From: JAVWGW01 sp036651575
GTDB taxonomy: Bacteria > Actinomycetota > Coriobacteriia > Coriobacteriales > Eggerthellaceae
DNA length: 64,000 bases
Direction: 5' to 3'
NCBI GenBank assembly: GCA_036651575.1
Contig: JAVVXN010000002.1
Span: 10,901-74,900 of the forward strand
The notes below the pieces were generated by a model. The model saw only the letters and a program-made list of their open reading frames with translations. It did not search any database and was not told where the DNA came from. Positions 18,442 through 27,462 of this stretch are shown piece by piece (the first letter of the stretch is position 1; each line of letters opens with the position of its first letter). Position numbers and translations under genes: made by a program.

Positions 18442-19926
18442 ATGAACAATCCTTCTCAAGAGTCCTATCAGCTCTACATTGGTGGCAAGTGGGTCGATTC
18501 CTCTGACGGAAAGACTCTCGACGTACAGTGCCCGGCCAATGGGGAAAAACTCTCCGTTATCCAAGATGCTGCCCGTGAAGATGTCGATGCTGCCGTCGAT
18601 GCAGCGTGGGTCGCCTTTGAAACGTGGGGCCAGACCACGAAAGCGCAGCGCGCTATTATTCTCAATAAAGTAGCGGATGTTATCGAGCAAAACGCCGAAC
18701 ACTTCGCTTTGATCGAAACGCTTGATAACGGCAAGCCAATCCGCGAAACCCGCGCGATCGATATCGCGTATTCCGTCGACCACTTCCGCTATTTCGCGGG
18801 GTGCCTGCTTGCCGATACCGGCGAGGCCGACATGGTCGATACCAACATGATGTCGCTCGTGCTCCATGAGCCCATCGGTGTTGTCGGGCAGATCGTGCCC
18901 TGGAACTTCCCGTTCCTCATGGCTGCCTGGAAGCTTGCTCCCGTGCTCGCCGCCGGTGACTGCACGGTGTTTAAGCCCTCTTCAACCACCTCGCTTTCCG
19001 TGCTTGAATTGGCCCGCTTGACCGCTGATATCATTCCTGCCGGTGTGTTCAACGTCATCACCGGTCGCGGTTCGAAGTCCGGTCAGTACATCTTAGAAAA
19101 CCAGAAGCTCTCCAAGCTTGCCTTTACCGGATCGACCGAAGTCGGTCGCGAGGTTGCTCGTGCTGCAGCCGATCGCCTGATTCCGGCGACGCTCGAACTT
19201 GGCGGTAAATCAGCCAACATTATCTTCCCCGACGCGAAGTGGGATATGGCCATCGATGGTATCCAGTTGGGCATCCTGTTCAACCAGGGTCAGGTTTGCT
19301 GCGCCGGTTCTCGTATCTTTGTGCATGAGGATATCTATGACGATTTTATTGCCGATGCGGTAACTGCTTTCAATAACGTCAAGGTTGCGATGCCCTGGGA
19401 AGACGATACCCAGATGGGCAGTCAGATCGATGAAGGCCAGATGAACAAGATTTTGGATTACGTCGAAATCGCGAAGAAAGAAGGCGGCGAGGTTTTGTGC
19501 GGTGGCCAGCGTGCTACCGAGGGTGATTTGGCCAAGGGCGCGTTCTTGCAGCCGACGCTGATCGCTGTTCCGAACAACGCGTGCCGCGTGGCCCAGGAAG
19601 AAATCTTCGGCCCGGTGGCCGTGGTCATCAAGTTCAAAGACGAGCAGGAAGTCATCGACATGGCCAACGACTCGATCTACGGCTTGGGCGGCGCTGTGTG
19701 GACCCGTGACATCAACCGTGCGTTCCGCGTGGCGCGTGGCGTGCACACCGGTCGTATGTGGGTCAATACCTACAACCAGATTCCCTCAGGCGCTCCGTTT
19801 GGCGGCTACAAGGAATCCGGTATCGGCCGTGAAACCCATAAGATCATGCTCGAGCACTACACGCAGACGAAAAATATCATGATCAACCTTTCCGAAGAAC
19901 CGAGCGGTTTCTATCCCGCGAAGTAG
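18442..19926 (+). CDS. NAD(P)-dependent aldehyde dehydrogenase
   Basis: A 494-residue ALDH-superfamily enzyme that oxidises an aldehyde to the acid. The catalytic Glu motif LELGGKSANI and catalytic Cys in NQGQVCCAGSR are intact. The cofactor motif GSTEVGREV and the C-terminal PFGGYKESGIGRE are also present. Overall it resembles AldB/ExaC-type acetaldehyde dehydrogenases; the substrate is inferred only. It is a single-gene unit with a strong terminator. The 238 bases upstream contain a TATATTTTAAAT-rich stretch and an inverted repeat GACCGA/TCGGTC (18363-18368, 18381-18386) that may be an operator. Confidence 0.92.
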   Translation: MNNPSQESYQLYIGGKWVDSSDGKTLDVQCPANGEKLSVIQDAAREDVDAAVDAAWVAFETWGQTTKAQRAIILNKVADVIEQNAEHFALIETLDNGKPIRETRAIDIAYSVDHFRYFAGCLLADTGEADMVDTNMMSLVLHEPIGVVGQIVPWNFPFLMAAWKLAPVLAAGDCTVFKPSSTTSLSVLELARLTADIIPAGVFNVITGRGSKSGQYILENQKLSKLAFTGSTEVGREVARAAADRLIPATLELGGKSANIIFPDAKWDMAIDGIQLGILFNQGQVCCAGSRIFVHEDIYDDFIADAVTAFNNVKVAMPWEDDTQMGSQIDEGQMNKILDYVEIAKKEGGEVLCGGQRATEGDLAKGAFLQPTLIAVPNNACRVAQEEIFGPVAVVIKFKDEQEVIDMANDSIYGLGGAVWTRDINRAFRVARGVHTGRMWVNTYNQIPSGAPFGGYKESGIGRETHKIMLEHYTQTKNIMINLSEEPSGFYPAK

Positions 19927-19956
19927 CATCGTTTTTGCCCACCAAGCGATCCGCTG

Positions 19957-19994
19957 AAACCCTCGAGGCACACCGCGTGTCTCGAGGGTTTTTT
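19957..19994 (+). terminator. Rho-independent terminator after aldehyde dehydrogenase
   Basis: A strong GC-rich stem formed by AAACCCTCGAG (from 19957) and CTCGAGGGTTT (from 19981), followed by TTTTTT. This is a textbook intrinsic terminator. Confidence 0.9.
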
Positions 19995-20257
19995 ATGGCG
20001 CCGTGACACCGGGCAGCAATCTTAATTTTTGACACGTCGGTCTTTGTTTTGCTCGCCTAATTATTCTCAAACTTGCATAATGAGTTAGACATATACGCAA
20101 TAGTGACTCTTCTTTTTGCGAAACAGCCCTTTTACAATAGAAGTCAGAGAGAGCTCTCAGTTTATAGCTTGTCTGTTCGGTGTAGTTTTCCGTGTTTGAG
20201 CGCGGAAAAACGAATGTTCTTGCGTGCATGGACATTGTCGAGAAGATGGAGGGTACT

Positions 20258-22477
20258 ATGGCTGATAAAGTGGAAGTCTTACGTGCGGGCTGTTTCTTCT
20301 GTCATGTTCGTTGCGGTGTTCTCGTAACGAAGGTCAATGGAAGAATCACCAAAATCGAAGGCGATCCCGACAATCCCCACAACAAAGGATTTGTCTGTTC
20401 CCGGTTTGACCAGGAACGCTACCTTGAGGGGTTCGAGTACAATCCGAATCGTTTGAAGAGGCCGCTCAAGCGCGTGGGCGAGCGTGGAAGTGGGCAGTGG
20501 GAAGAAATCACCTGGGATCAGGCTTTCGATGAAATTGCCGAAAAGCTTTCGAAGTTGCGCGATGAATACGGTGCGGAGACTCTGGCGTTTACCGAAGGCA
20601 CCTCGCGTACGTGGAGCTGGTTGCACTATAAGTTTACCAACCTGTTTGGAAGCCCTAATACGGGCGGTAACGGCACCATTTGCTACAGCAGTGATATGTG
20701 GCTTGAGCCCTGTACGTATGGCGGGTTCTGCAGTGATAAGGCCGACTGGCCCAATGCGAATCTCATCATGCTGTGGGGTCGTAATGTTGCGGCATCCGAA
20801 GTTCTTTTATGGGACTGGGTGCAAACGAACCGCAAAGAACGCGGTGCTAAATTGATCGTTGTCGACCCTCGTTTCAGCGAGGTCGCGCAGTATGCCGATC
20901 TGTTCTTGCAGCTCCGTCCGGGAACCGACTCGGCGCTTGCCTTGGGCATGATCAACGTCATTATTCAAGAGGATCTCTACGATCACGAATTTGTTGAAAA
21001 CTATTGCTACGGTTTCGACAAGCTTGCCGAGCGCGCAGCTGAATATCCGGTTGATAAGGTTGCCGAGATCACCTGGGTCTCGGAAGACAAGATTATCGAA
21101 GCGGCTCGTATGTATGCAACGACGAAACCCGCAAGCTTACCGTGGGGCCAAAAGGGTGGCGATGCGAGCGGCATCAACGCAGCGAGTACCATTCGTGCAA
21201 AAGCTATCCTGCGTGCCATCACGGGCAATATCGACAAAAAGGGTGGCGACAAGTTGTCTCCGCCGTCGCGTTTCCCCCCATCATATTACGAGCACTATGC
21301 GCTTTCTCAGGAACAGCGCGACAAGATGATCGGAAACGATGTATTCCCCGGTCTTACTTTCAAGGGTTGGGATGTCATCTCGCAGGCGTATCCATCGTTT
21401 TATCCGTACGCAAACGCGCCGTTGCTGTTCAGGCAAATGATCACGGGCGATCCGTACCCGGTGAAGGCTTTGCTCGTGCAGGCGGACAACCCGTTGATGG
21501 CGTTCTCAAATACCAAGCTGGTATTCGAAGCGTTGAACTCCTTGGAGCTTCTTGTGGTTCACGACTACTTCATGACTCCGACGGCTGCTTTGGCGGACTA
21601 CGCGCTTCCTGCGGCGACGTGGCTTGAGCGTCCCGATAATGCGTACGCGACCATGAATCACGAAGCTATGTATTACGGCGCGCAAGCGCGTTGTCTTGAG
21701 CCCTTTGAGGGTGGCGCGGATGTCGATTTCCGCGATGATTATGAATTCTTCTTCGAGCTGGGCAAACGTCTTGGTCAGGAAGATAAATGGTGGGGCCCGA
21801 AGGTCGAAGGCATGCTTGATTTCCAGCTTGCGCCCATGGGCATGACCTATGATGATTTCTACAACAAGGTCAAGTACATGATCGGCCCCAGCGAATACGA
21901 AAAGTACAAGAAGGAAGGCTATAAGTTCCTGACTCCGACGGGTAAGGTGGAGCTGTATTCAACGGTTATCGAGCAGCTTGCAGAAAAGATGGATCGCGAC
22001 TTCGATCCGCTGCCGAACTTCGAATATCCGGGTCTTTCCGTCGAAAAGCATCCTGAGTGGAAAGACGAGTATCCGCTTATCATGATTACCGGTGCGCGTT
22101 TCATGCCGTTTTATCATTCCGAGCATCGTCAACCGGGTCCCTATCGCGACTTGCATCCCGATCCGATTTTCGATCTCCATCCCGATACGGCTATGGAGCT
22201 CAACATTGCCGACGGTGATTGGTGTTGGATCGAAACGCATATGGGCCGCATTAAGCAACGCGCTCGTAAATCCTCGATTGTCGATCCGCGCGTCATCAAC
22301 GTGCAGCACGACTGGTGGTTCCCCGAGCGGGAAGAAGCTTTGCCAACGCTGTTCGGAGCATTTGAGTCAAACGTCAATGTTTTGCTTGACGATGCCCCTG
22401 AAACGCTTGATCCGTTGATGGGTTCTTGGCAGCAGACCGGCGTTGCCGCTAAGGTTTATAAGTGCGAAGAGCAGTAG
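20258..22477 (+). CDS. Molybdopterin oxidoreductase of the acetylene hydratase/dehydroxylase type
   Basis: A 739-residue enzyme of the DMSO reductase superfamily. The N-terminal [4Fe-4S] motif is CFFCHVRC (Cys12, 15, 19) plus VCSR. The metal is expected to be ligated by Cys142 in GTICYSSD. Molybdopterin-binding motifs VDPRFSEVAQYADLFL and the C-terminal dinucleotide domain are present. From family knowledge, the nearest named relative I recognise is tungsten acetylene hydratase; gut dehydroxylases are related. The catalytic Asp that follows the second Cys in acetylene hydratase is His16 here, so acetylene hydration is unlikely. There is no Tat signal, so it is cytoplasmic. ATG 20258 follows GGAGGG. 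Two tiny genes follow in the same operon. Confidence 0.88.
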   Translation: MADKVEVLRAGCFFCHVRCGVLVTKVNGRITKIEGDPDNPHNKGFVCSRFDQERYLEGFEYNPNRLKRPLKRVGERGSGQWEEITWDQAFDEIAEKLSKLRDEYGAETLAFTEGTSRTWSWLHYKFTNLFGSPNTGGNGTICYSSDMWLEPCTYGGFCSDKADWPNANLIMLWGRNVAASEVLLWDWVQTNRKERGAKLIVVDPRFSEVAQYADLFLQLRPGTDSALALGMINVIIQEDLYDHEFVENYCYGFDKLAERAAEYPVDKVAEITWVSEDKIIEAARMYATTKPASLPWGQKGGDASGINAASTIRAKAILRAITGNIDKKGGDKLSPPSRFPPSYYEHYALSQEQRDKMIGNDVFPGLTFKGWDVISQAYPSFYPYANAPLLFRQMITGDPYPVKALLVQADNPLMAFSNTKLVFEALNSLELLVVHDYFMTPTAALADYALPAATWLERPDNAYATMNHEAMYYGAQARCLEPFEGGADVDFRDDYEFFFELGKRLGQEDKWWGPKVEGMLDFQLAPMGMTYDDFYNKVKYMIGPSEYEKYKKEGYKFLTPTGKVELYSTVIEQLAEKMDRDFDPLPNFEYPGLSVEKHPEWKDEYPLIMITGARFMPFYHSEHRQPGPYRDLHPDPIFDLHPDTAMELNIADGDWCWIETHMGRIKQRARKSSIVDPRVINVQHDWWFPEREEALPTLFGAFESNVNVLLDDAPETLDPLMGSWQQTGVAAKVYKCEEQ

Positions 22478-22594
22478 GTCCACTGTTCCTGTAATGCAGC
22501 TGCCCCCTTTCCTCGTGATTTCGGGCGAAGGGGGCAACGGGTGTCCGGCCGCTGTTTTGTGGAGTTGCATATCGATATGAAAGAGAGGAATGCC

Positions 22595-22813
22595 ATGGCT
22601 TCTGATATCGAAAAGTTACAAGGAATTGATCCTGATGCTCTTGAAAAGATCAAAGCTGAAGGTATCAATACCGTTGAAGAGTTTTACGAGATTGCAAAAT
22701 ATGCGGATTCGCGTGCGGAGCTTTCCGAAAAGATAGGCGTAGATCCGTTTACGCTTGAAGCGTGGTCTGCAAATGCGGGTAATTTTATTCTTATGAGCAG
22801 CATGACATGGTAG
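22595..22813 (+). CDS. Small helix-hairpin-helix-like protein, unknown function
   Basis: A 72-residue acidic protein. It begins with a segment resembling a helix-hairpin-helix unit (LQGIDPDALEKIKAEGINTV) and continues EEFYEIAKYADSRAELS, then a second similar helical unit. This resembles the C-terminal domain of proteins that bind DNA or partner helices, but at this size it is more likely a protein-protein adapter. ATG 22595 has AGAGAGG upstream; ATG 22577 is an alternative. It lies 117 bases after the molybdenum enzyme and 9 bases before the next small gene, so it is probably an accessory of that enzyme. I do not recognise a named family. Confidence 0.7.
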   Translation: MASDIEKLQGIDPDALEKIKAEGINTVEEFYEIAKYADSRAELSEKIGVDPFTLEAWSANAGNFILMSSMTW

Positions 22814-22822
22814 GGAGGATCT

Positions 22823-23059
22823 ATGTGCTTTCGTCCACCCTCCGCTGAAGGAGGACAAAGAGTTTGCCCCAGCTGTTATATGCTGGTGGTGCCTGATGCT
22901 GAAGGCAAGTGTCCCGAGTGCGGCGTGATTATGCAGCGCGACGACGATCTTCCCGCTTCCGGCACTCCTGCGCCAGCTGCCCCGAAGGCTCCCGGTGCAC
23001 CTGCTGCGCCGATGGCCCCGAAGGCTCCCGGTGCTCCCTCGGCGCCTCCAAGACCGTAA
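22823..23059 (+). CDS. Small zinc-ribbon protein with Pro/Ala-rich repeat tail
   Basis: A 78-residue protein. It opens MCFRPP, then has a zinc ribbon of two CxxC pairs (CPSCYMLV, then CPECGVIM). The last 30 residues are a Pro/Ala/Gly/Lys tail containing repeated APKAPGAP units (twice, with variants between). The ribosome site GGGAGG is well placed. The tail looks like a flexible tether. It ends the molybdenum-enzyme operon, which a terminator closes, so a role in cofactor insertion, electron delivery or complex assembly is a guess from position only. Confidence 0.7.
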   Translation: MCFRPPSAEGGQRVCPSCYMLVVPDAEGKCPECGVIMQRDDDLPASGTPAPAAPKAPGAPAAPMAPKAPGAPSAPPRP

Positions 23060-23077
23060 GGCAGCAATTCCGTTTAC

Positions 23078-23118
23078 GCCCCGTGGTGAAGAGCTGTCTG
23101 CTACGGGGCTCTTTTTTT
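23078..23118 (+). terminator. Terminator of the molybdenum-enzyme operon
   Basis: A 7-base perfect GC-rich stem (GCCCCGT at 23078-23084, ACGGGGC at 23103-23109) is followed by seven T residues. It closes the three-gene operon. Confidence 0.85.
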
Positions 23119-23239
23119 CGCGCCGGTGGCGATCTGCGCTGTTTTTTACCAGCGGATAAGCCGTGTGGGAAAAAGTTGACGGGAAAAACGGTGATGGAGT
23201 CGCCGATGCAACGCCTTGAATTCGGCGACGGCGAGGGTT

Positions 23240-23911
23240 TTATGCCTGGTAATGCTCTCTGAGCTCATGTGCTTTTTCGTGTATCAAAAGAAACAGCGAG
23301 TCATGGATAACGTTTTCGAAGGGAACCATGGCATTGTTGGTTCGGCAGCCATCGACGCTCGAAAGCTTATCGATAATCTGGTAGAGGAATGCCTTTGTGT
23401 AGAACTCTGCCAAAAAATCGAGTTTCTTCAACTCGAGGTGTTTATCGCCAAGCATAAAGACGATATCTTTTTTCAGTTGTGGTTTATAAAGTTGCACCAG
23501 GTAGTTTCTTAAACAGGGTTCTTCGGTTCTTCTCAGCGTTTTTTTGTAGTAGTCGTGTCTCTGCTCGAGACAGCAGGCAAATGCTTCAAAAAAAGGAGCA
23601 TGGTAGAGGTGTCGATTGTCTTTTTCGATGAAAACGTAGAATGCGTATTCCGGAAATGTTCCCGTATCTTCGTTTTCATACACAAGCTGGTGAGGGGGGA
23701 AGGTTTTTTGTAAAAAACAATCGAGGTCGTAACGAAATATCCACGTGATGAGGCATTCCCTGTCGGGAAAATGATAGTAAAACGTATTTCGATTTTTGTT
23801 CAATTTTTCGACAATGGTGGTGATAGTGATTTTTTCAAGAGGCATTTCTTCGGTTAAGGCAATAAATGTTTCTGCAAAAAGAAGCTTTGTTTCCAGAGAT
23901 CTTTCTATCAT
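23240..23911 (-). CDS. TetR/AcrR-family transcriptional regulator
   Basis: A 223-residue regulator with an N-terminal TetR-type DNA-binding domain (residues about 8-55). Its recognition helix region reads VEKLNKNRNTFYYHFPD, typical of the DhaS-like subgroup. The C-terminal ligand domain is all-helical and diverged. On the minus strand, GGAGG sits 5 bases before the ATG. It is convergent with the molybdenum-enzyme operon and divergent from the MFS gene at 24236, with a 324-base shared promoter region, so control of the transporter (and perhaps the enzyme) is likely. The codon use is AT-richer than its neighbours. Confidence 0.87.
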   Translation of the reverse strand: MIERSLETKLLFAETFIALTEEMPLEKITITTIVEKLNKNRNTFYYHFPDRECLITWIFRYDLDCFLQKTFPPHQLVYENEDTGTFPEYAFYVFIEKDNRHLYHAPFFEAFACCLEQRHDYYKKTLRRTEEPCLRNYLVQLYKPQLKKDIVFMLGDKHLELKKLDFLAEFYTKAFLYQIIDKLSSVDGCRTNNAMVPFENVIHDSLFLLIHEKAHELREHYQA

Positions 23912-24235
23912 TAATTCCTCCGACTACTTGGAAAAATGACCAATTTTCATTCTACCTCGCTCTTGCCATTCTGTCGTTAGGCAGAATAAAGAAAACGACC
24001 ATTTCTTGCGTGCTTTGCTTGAGGCTTGTCGTTCAAACCAGACGAATGCACGACAGTGCCCATTTACTTGAGAAAATACGATTTCTATAATCTGGTTTGA
24101 AAGCTTTCTTATGTGCCTTGGTAAAAACAGAGAGATGTTCCTCCTCAATTGTTGCGGGCGGTAGCGTTCCGTCCAAATCGTTGGTTTCATGTGCTGCGCG
24201 ATTACGTTACGTCATCATGATAGGAGTGTAAGGCT
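23912..24235. promoter_or_regulatory. Divergent promoter region between TetR and MFS genes
   Basis: A 324-base AT-rich gap without a supportable gene. It should hold the back-to-back promoters of the TetR regulator and the MFS transporter. A short inverted repeat GTCGTT/AACGAC (about 23971-23999) is a possible operator. No clear -35/-10 pair could be chosen by eye. Confidence 0.45.
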
Positions 24236-25504
24236 ATGGCTACAAAGAAGAGTTCTTTGCCGTATTACCTCGTTGTCGCAACGGGTATTGCTCTGTGCAT
24301 TGCTCCGTGCGCAATGCCGCTTAGTTGTGCGGGAATTTTCTACCCGTCAATTGTTAAGTACCTCGATGTCTCAAATGCGACGCTTGCCCTTTACATGACT
24401 GTTTTAGGGCTCTCCATCGCGGTTGCTCTGCCTTTTGCGGGCAAACTGATGGAAAAATACGATCTTCGCATTTTGCTTTCCGGGTCGGTAATCCTGATCG
24501 GGGGCACCCTTATTGCCATGTCGTTTTTCACCCAAGTATGGCATTGGTATATCGCCGGTGTTCCGCTGGGGATCGGCATTGCGTTTAACCTCTACCTGGC
24601 GGTGCCGACGTTGATCGGACGCTGGTTTAAAAAGCGGGTAGGCTTCTTTATCGGTTTGTGCATGGCGTTTACCGGGGTAGGGGGCATTATCTTCAACAGC
24701 ATCGGGGGTATGCTGATCGCCAGCGGTCCCGAAGGATGGCGCCTTGGCTATCTGGTCTTTGGTATTGTCGCCCTCGTTGTCGCGCTTCCCTTTACGCTGT
24801 TTGCCATCAGGAATTTTCCGGCCGATAAGGGTTTGCTTCCCTATGGATCCGATGAGGTTTTGCAGGAAGGCGAAGCACCGGTTGCTCCCGTTATGACGGG
24901 TGTTTCCGCTTCAAAGGCGATGCGTACCGGTCCCTTCTTTGCGCTGGCTCTTTTTGCGGGACTCGCGACGTTGGCTACGGTGCTCTTCCAGTTTCTTCCG
25001 ACCTACGCCATGACCTTTGCGGATACGGCTCCGGCCATTGCGGGCGCTGCGGCAGTGCTTGCTTCTTCGGTTATGCTCGGTCAGGCTCTCGGTAAGATAT
25101 TTTTAGGAACCGTCAACGACAAGAGCGTCTATTACGGTCTTGCCATCGGAATTGTATGCGGCCTGATCGGTTTTGCTCTCATGTGGATTATCCCCTTCGG
25201 GCTCGTCGCTATCCTTCTTGCGGGAGGCTTCATCTTCGGAATTTTCTACGCGACGGCAACGGTGCAGGTTCCTCTGATGACCCGCAAGGTTTTCGGAACC
25301 CGCGAATACAGCAGTATCTATTCGCGCATCTCGACCGTCGCTGCCCTCTCTGCTGCGTTCGGAGCAACCATCTGGGGATTTCTTATTGATGTGTCGGGCT
25401 TCAATGTCGTGTTCGTCATTGCGATCGCCCTGATTGCCCTTGCGGGCGTTTTGGGAATATACGTGCTCAAAGCGGGCGAAAAGCTTGAGCATACTGAAAG
25501 TTAG
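24236..25504 (+). CDS. MFS transporter (OFA/monocarboxylate-like)
   Basis: A 422-residue major facilitator with 12 predicted membrane segments. Visible landmarks are the first helix YYLVVATGIALCIAPCAMP, the motif A-like loop GKLMEKYDLR between helices 2 and 3, and the repeated loop GKIFLGTVNDKS in the second half. It resembles oxalate/formate antiporter-like carriers of small organic acids. The substrate is unknown; nearness to the molybdenum enzyme and the divergent TetR gene suggests it may bring in that enzyme's substrate. The ribosome site is TAGGAG. It ends before a long terminator hairpin shared with the convergent LuxR gene. Confidence 0.88.
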   Translation: MATKKSSLPYYLVVATGIALCIAPCAMPLSCAGIFYPSIVKYLDVSNATLALYMTVLGLSIAVALPFAGKLMEKYDLRILLSGSVILIGGTLIAMSFFTQVWHWYIAGVPLGIGIAFNLYLAVPTLIGRWFKKRVGFFIGLCMAFTGVGGIIFNSIGGMLIASGPEGWRLGYLVFGIVALVVALPFTLFAIRNFPADKGLLPYGSDEVLQEGEAPVAPVMTGVSASKAMRTGPFFALALFAGLATLATVLFQFLPTYAMTFADTAPAIAGAAAVLASSVMLGQALGKIFLGTVNDKSVYYGLAIGIVCGLIGFALMWIIPFGLVAILLAGGFIFGIFYATATVQVPLMTRKVFGTREYSSIYSRISTVAALSAAFGATIWGFLIDVSGFNVVFVIAIALIALAGVLGIYVLKAGEKLEHTES

Positions 25505-25564
25505 GATTATCTATAGACTTTGCTCTGTGTGCGAGTAGGGGTTTGGCTCAAACGCAGTTCAATT

Positions 25565-25620
25565 AAGGCTGGGTTCAGATAAGGGGTGCTGATTGCTCTT
25601 ATGTCTGAATCCAGCCTTTT
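25565..25620. terminator. Bidirectional terminator hairpin between convergent genes
   Basis: A 15-base inverted repeat with one mismatch (AAGGCTGGGTTCAGA at 25565-25579, TCTGAATCCAGCCTT at 25604-25618) ending in TTTT. It lies between the + strand MFS and the - strand LuxR gene and can serve the + strand well and the - strand less well. Confidence 0.75.
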
Positions 25621-25624
25621 CGCG

Positions 25625-27082
25625 TCAGTAATCAGATCGTTGCATATTGATATAGTTGAGCAGCTCGGAGCGCTTATGTATCTGCATTTTGTCATAGGTA
25701 TGACGGATGTGGGTGTTGACGGTGTAGGGCGAAATAACGAGTTTTTTAGCGATGCCATCGGTTGAATACCCATGGGAGAGCAGGGTGAGTATTTCTGTTT
25801 CTCTTCCGGAGAGCTTAAACTCCCCAGCAATTTCTTGACAGGTCTTATCGAGGCTTGATGCTTCGGGTGGTGCTGAAGTGAGGGTGGCGATGCTGTATTC
25901 TTGTCGCACTAAGGGGATGATAAGGACGACGATGACGGCGATAAATGCCAGGGCGGTTTCTGGGGTAAAGGCAGCAGCAAAAGAGGGATTGTGCTCATAG
26001 ACGATTGCAAGTGCGTTGCCAAGGGCAATTCCCCCACGAATACATCCTCCGCTAAATCCGAAAGCGATTGCGGGTGCAACATATCCTTTTGACGTTAAAA
26101 TACCGAAATAGATCACCAATAAAACTTCAAAGATAGACGATACGGCAAGAGCCATAATGAACGCCGCAAAAAAGAACATGCTATCAGCTAAAAAGAGTGC
26201 AAAAGCTATTACGACAAACACCAGCAACCAGGGCATCATCTTAAAGATGTTGATCTTGTTTTTTGAGACAATGCAGACGGCAGCGATTGCGAGCATCAAA
26301 AAAGCGCCACCGACCACTCCGAAGGTAAAGCTTAAATCGGCGGTTGGGAGCACTTCCCAGGGAATGATTGCCACCAGGAAGTAACAGGCCGCCGCTGCGA
26401 TAAAGGAAATAAAGGACACGATCCCGATGCTCTTGAGTCCTTCTTTGTTGGCACTTTTGGGTAGCAGGGGAGGAAGCGGGCGCGTTTTGTCATGCGCCGA
26501 TTCGCTGAGCAGGAAAAATCCCGATACGATCGGCAGCGCTGCGACGAACAGAGCGGAAAGAACAACCGGCAAAAAGCTGGCAATCATCAGGGAACCGAGC
26601 AATACCAAACCAAAAACTGGTCCGATGTGGCTCATGGAGAAGTTTGCTTTAATGCATGCATAGTGTTCCCCCCATAAAATCCAAAGTATTGCTCCGGTAA
26701 CTCCGAGGAGGGCGGCAAGGGCAAAGGAAACCGAGGGTACGGTGACGGCAAGGGGTAGCAGGGTTATGCCGAGCGATCCCAGACAGGTCACGATCGGTGC
26801 TGCCCAAAAAAGCCAGCGAAAGCGAGAAAGCACCTTTTTGCGCCCGAGTGCGGCGGGAATCAAGAAGAGGGCGATCACGGAAGATCCCAGGCAGATGAGC
26901 CAAGAGAAGGTAATGGTCTGTGCAAGGAGCGGGGTGTTGACAAAGGTGCGCGGTACAAACCAGAGAGAATAGTGCCACCCCAAAATGAGAGCGAAGCCAA
27001 GATATTTCATCGACGGATGCTCACGGAAGACGCCTTGCGGGTCTTCGACTGATTCTTGATCCAATTTTTTCATGGTACACAT
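25625..27082 (-). CDS. LuxR-type regulator with N-terminal polytopic membrane domain
   Basis: A protein of about 485 residues. The N-terminal 400 residues form some 12 hydrophobic segments resembling an MFS-like transporter, beginning KYLGFALILGWHYSLWFV. The C-terminus (about residues 420-485) is a LuxR/NarL helix-turn-helix (KLSGRETEILTLLSHGYS, then SPYTVNTHIRHTYDKM). Membrane-tethered LuxR regulators of this form are frequent in Coriobacteriia and are thought to sense a substrate in the membrane. The start is uncertain: ATG at 27082 or 27073; the longer reading to 27343 adds an unlikely basic leader. It is divergent from the MFS-cai-fix locus, making it the prime candidate regulator of that locus. 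Confidence 0.85.
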   Translation of the reverse strand: MCTMKKLDQESVEDPQGVFREHPSMKYLGFALILGWHYSLWFVPRTFVNTPLLAQTITFSWLICLGSSVIALFLIPAALGRKKVLSRFRWLFWAAPIVTCLGSLGITLLPLAVTVPSVSFALAALLGVTGAILWILWGEHYACIKANFSMSHIGPVFGLVLLGSLMIASFLPVVLSALFVAALPIVSGFFLLSESAHDKTRPLPPLLPKSANKEGLKSIGIVSFISFIAAAACYFLVAIIPWEVLPTADLSFTFGVVGGAFLMLAIAAVCIVSKNKINIFKMMPWLLVFVVIAFALFLADSMFFFAAFIMALAVSSIFEVLLVIYFGILTSKGYVAPAIAFGFSGGCIRGGIALGNALAIVYEHNPSFAAAFTPETALAFIAVIVVLIIPLVRQEYSIATLTSAPPEASSLDKTCQEIAGEFKLSGRETEILTLLSHGYSTDGIAKKLVISPYTVNTHIRHTYDKMQIHKRSELLNYINMQRSDY

Positions 27083-27462
27083 CCGTTCTTCATCGTGTGC
27101 GGGCGAGCCGTTATGAAGCGGGAAAAATTTGACGGTGAAACCACCTTTTTTCGTCGGTTGAGAAGGGGAAGAGGAATCCCTGTCGATATCGCTTTCGTTC
27201 TTGCGTGATTGATGAGGTGGACGAGCCGTCGTTGGTGATGCCGTGAATATATCACTAAAAAGTGAGCGGTGCCCTCGCAAAAAAATAAGTAATGAGGGTT
27301 TCACTGTTATTTCACGATGCAAAATCGACCGTTCGTCGCGCACAATGCACCCATCTTCAGTCGGTCCTTTGTAAGGGGTCTTACCGATAGCTGAAGGAGT
27401 TGTACCTCAGGAAAAAAAGGAGAATCAATGAGTGCATGCACGGTGAAGAGGGAGGGATCACG
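27083..27462. promoter_or_regulatory. Divergent control region between LuxR gene and cai-fix locus
   Basis: A 380-base gap with no supportable gene on either strand. It separates the membrane LuxR regulator from the first gene of the catabolic locus and should hold both promoters. A-rich and T-rich tracts occur at 27278-27312, but I cannot name a -35/-10 pair or a clear operator. Confidence 0.45.

Noticed and set aside
20258..22477. Naming the molybdenum enzyme acetylene hydratase
   Set aside because: Fold and Cys ligand fit, but the catalytic Asp position holds His16 and no acetylene context exists.
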